DNA from: JAVBKP01 sp031553975
GTDB taxonomy: Bacteria; Bacillota; Clostridia; Peptostreptococcales; Anaerovoracaceae
Length of the DNA: 8,096 nt
Direction of reading: 5' to 3'
Assembly: GCA_031553975.1 (NCBI GenBank)
Contig: JAVBKP010000001.1
Coordinates: 1-8,096, forward strand
In this document: positions 7,030 to 8,096 of the stretch, piece by piece
How the letters are laid out: every line of letters begins with the position of its first letter
Numbering within the stretch: position 1 is the first letter of the stretch
Translations under genes and position numbers: made by a program
Notes under the pieces: generated by a model
The model's database searches: none
Told to the model about the DNA's origin: nothing
Seen by the model: the letters and a program-made list of their open reading frames with translations, nothing else

Positions 7030-7461
7030 TTATCCCTCTATCGCATCTCTTAAATAATCAACATATATTCTATTCTCTTTGTTTACCACTTCAATGATGT
7101 CTAAATGAGCATCTAGGTCCTCTAACCCTTTAATCTTTAAGTAAAATCGTGCAACATTAAGTATATGTCTTCTCTTGTCACTGTCTACCGCCTCGGAAGG
7201 CCTTCCAAATTCAATACTCCGCCTCGTCTTCACCTCTATAAAATGAAGCCCTTCACCGTCACAAGAAATAATATCCACCTCTCCTAGCTTGCATTTGAAA
7301 TTTTTTTGAACAATTTCCTGTCCTAGGCGGACCAAATATGCACAAGCAACAGTTTCTCCCCATGTGCCAAATTCTTTTTTACCCGTGGTTGGAACGGTTG
7401 TAAATGACGACTGGGGCTCTTTAGTAACACACCTGCCCTTATTTTTCTCACTCTTCTCCAA
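7030..7461 (-). CDS. yraN: YraN/UPF0102 family nuclease-fold protein
   Basis: Small protein with a PD-(D/E)XK nuclease-like fold, commonly encoded beside comM and dprA; its exact biochemical role is not settled. From the TTG at 7461 the product is 143 residues. Conserved family features begin at KKEFGTWGE (28-36), then CKLGEVDIISCDGEGLHFIEVKTRRS, where E61, D63, E76 and K78 form the expected metal-binding set. The PSEAVDSDKRRHI segment and the hydrophobic C terminus also fit. Family members usually start just before the xxxFGxWGE motif, so about 25 extra residues are present, including SFTTVPT from a decayed repeat. The TTG has GGGAGGGAG eight or fewer bases upstream and I prefer it. An in-frame GTG at 7518 has its GAGGAG only 2 bases away, which is too close. 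Either start lies inside the 3' end of the transposase gene. The stop is 2 bases before comM. Confidence 0.92.
   Translation of the reverse strand: MEKSEKNKGRCVTKEPQSSFTTVPTTGKKEFGTWGETVACAYLVRLGQEIVQKNFKCKLGEVDIISCDGEGLHFIEVKTRRSIEFGRPSEAVDSDKRRHILNVARFYLKIKGLEDLDAHLDIIEVVNKENRIYVDYLRDAIEG
7391..7407. repeat. Decayed copy of the repeat at the start of yraN
   Basis: GGAACGGTTGTAAATGA matches the consensus GGGACGGTTCTAAATGA at 15 of 17 positions. Read on the minus strand in yraN it gives SFTTVP, the same frame as the FRTVP copies in comM. It lies about 40 bases beyond the stop codon of the transposase gene, where a REP flanking a RAYT would be expected. It is the most diverged copy in the window, so it may be the oldest. 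Confidence 0.65.
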
Positions 7462-8096
7462 CAGTTCTCCCTCCCAGCAAATTCCAAAACAAGCGGATTT
7501 GTCTTCTTGTAAGACCACTACTCCTCAGGTCTAGGACTATTTTTTCACAGAATTTTTTTGTATTACTCAGCTGGTAATTTTCATAATTAATACACCTAAA
7601 ATTTTCAATGATCTGCTTTGCTTCAAAGTCGGTCTTCCTAAAATTCTCGCTCTCCATGCATGCATCTTCACTCTTTTCATTGTTGAACTTAATAAATTCT
7701 TTTTTTGTCATCTGCTCAAATATAAATCTTGTATCTGTAATTCCTGTTTTTTGTCCGGTGTACTCCAAATAACTGCTATACTCGTATTCTTCTAGATTTA
7801 ATACAATGCCTGCTTTCATGGGATTTTGATGAATATATCTGATAGCTGAAAGAAAATATTTATCACTTTCCACAGGCTCACTTCGATATCGGTCTTGGAA
7901 AAGGTGCCCTATTCGGTCGTGCCTTTTGTTGTACCATTGAACATAACTTACACCAATTTTTTTGAGAATTTTCTCAATTGTAATATGACTCTCTCCCACT
8001 AGCAAATGTACATGGTTCTTCATAAGGCAGTACGCAAACAATTTGAACTCGAATTGTTCTTTATATTTCCTCAGAAACTCAATGAATTTTTTATTG
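7448..8096 (-). CDS. REP-associated tyrosine transposase (RAYT, Y1/HUH family), 5' end outside the window
   Basis: Single-strand DNA transposase of the IS200/IS605-like Y1 superfamily. The open frame runs to the window edge, giving 215 visible residues starting NKKFIEFLRKYKEQF. The TTG at 8041 is only an internal leucine codon, because upstream residues still match the family (an FKLFAYCLMKNHVHLL block). Key features: the HUH motif HVH (visible residues 28-30, bases 8006-8014), the YVQWYNKRHDRIGHLFQDRYRS block (51-72), and the candidate catalytic tyrosine Y87 in RYIHQNPMKAGIV (bases 7835-7837). A helical C-terminal region with a DnaA-like SGLTRRQI segment follows. RAYTs normally lack their own paired transposon ends and are associated with dispersed REP palindromes, which fits the repeats nearby. 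The last residues after RRQI look less family-like, so a small change at the 3' end is possible. The gene overlaps the start of yraN and occupies a position where rnhB is often found in Firmicutes. Confidence 0.93.
   Translation of the reverse strand, partial: NKKFIEFLRKYKEQFEFKLFAYCLMKNHVHLLVGESHITIEKILKKIGVSYVQWYNKRHDRIGHLFQDRYRSEPVESDKYFLSAIRYIHQNPMKAGIVLNLEEYEYSSYLEYTGQKTGITDTRFIFEQMTKKEFIKFNNEKSEDACMESENFRKTDFEAKQIIENFRCINYENYQLSNTKKFCEKIVLDLRSSGLTRRQIRLFWNLLGGRTVGEE
7467..7475 (-). promoter_or_regulatory. Ribosome binding site favouring the TTG start of yraN
   Basis: GGGAGGGAG on the minus strand lies 5 bases before the TTG at 7461 (8 bases from its central GGAGG core). It is inside the transposase coding sequence, 14 bases of which overlap yraN with this start. 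This is the best-placed site for any in-frame start of yraN. Confidence 0.55.

Noticed and set aside
7576..7592. AATTTTCATAATTA as a CodY box
   Set aside because: Several mismatches to AATTTTCWGAAAATT, and it lies inside the transposase coding region.

Overview
The window looks like chromosomal DNA from a low-GC Gram-positive bacterium of the class Clostridia. Evidence: AT-rich sequence, strong AGGAGG-like ribosome binding sites, alternative TTG/GTG starts, and the firmicute-style gene neighbourhood of DprA, TopA and HslVU. I cannot name the genus. Every gene I accept is on the minus strand, so transcription runs from position 8096 towards position 1. The genes are almost contiguous; the longest gap is 72 bases, between dprA and topA.

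In transcription order: a REP-associated tyrosine transposase (RAYT; HUH/Y1 family) cut off by the window edge (8096-7448); yraN, a nuclease-fold protein (7461-7030); comM/yifB, an AAA+ helicase of natural transformation (7027-5315); dprA, the single-strand DNA and RecA-loading protein of transformation (5312-4146); then a TTGCAA-N17-TATAAT promoter candidate and topA, DNA topoisomerase I (4073-1995); hslV, the proteolytic core (1978-1436); and hslU, its ATPase unfoldase (1422-1). The first half is a DNA-uptake/recombination block (yraN-comM-dprA, with gaps of 2 bases). The second half is a topology and protein-quality block (topA-hslV-hslU, with gaps of 16 and 13 bases, each containing or touching the next gene's ribosome binding site).

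The striking feature is a short repeat with consensus GGGACGGTTCTAAATGA. It occurs about nine times between 4913 and 7407 and is always inside protein-coding sequence. Three copies form a 30-base-period direct array in dprA. Five lie in comM, including two head-to-head pairs that make perfect 16-17 bp stems with 21-23 base loops. One decayed copy lies at the start of yraN. Each copy is translated, giving HLEPS, (F)RTVP or GTVLND depending on orientation and frame. The inserts fall at domain boundaries or the protein terminus and make ComM about 60 residues longer, and DprA about 30 residues longer, than I expect for their families. No copy is found in topA, hslV or hslU. The adjacent RAYT belongs to the enzyme family known to be associated with REP/BIME palindromes, so the window plausibly shows a RAYT and its palindromic repeats colonising coding genes in frame. 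It also appears that yraN now starts inside the 3' end of the RAYT gene.
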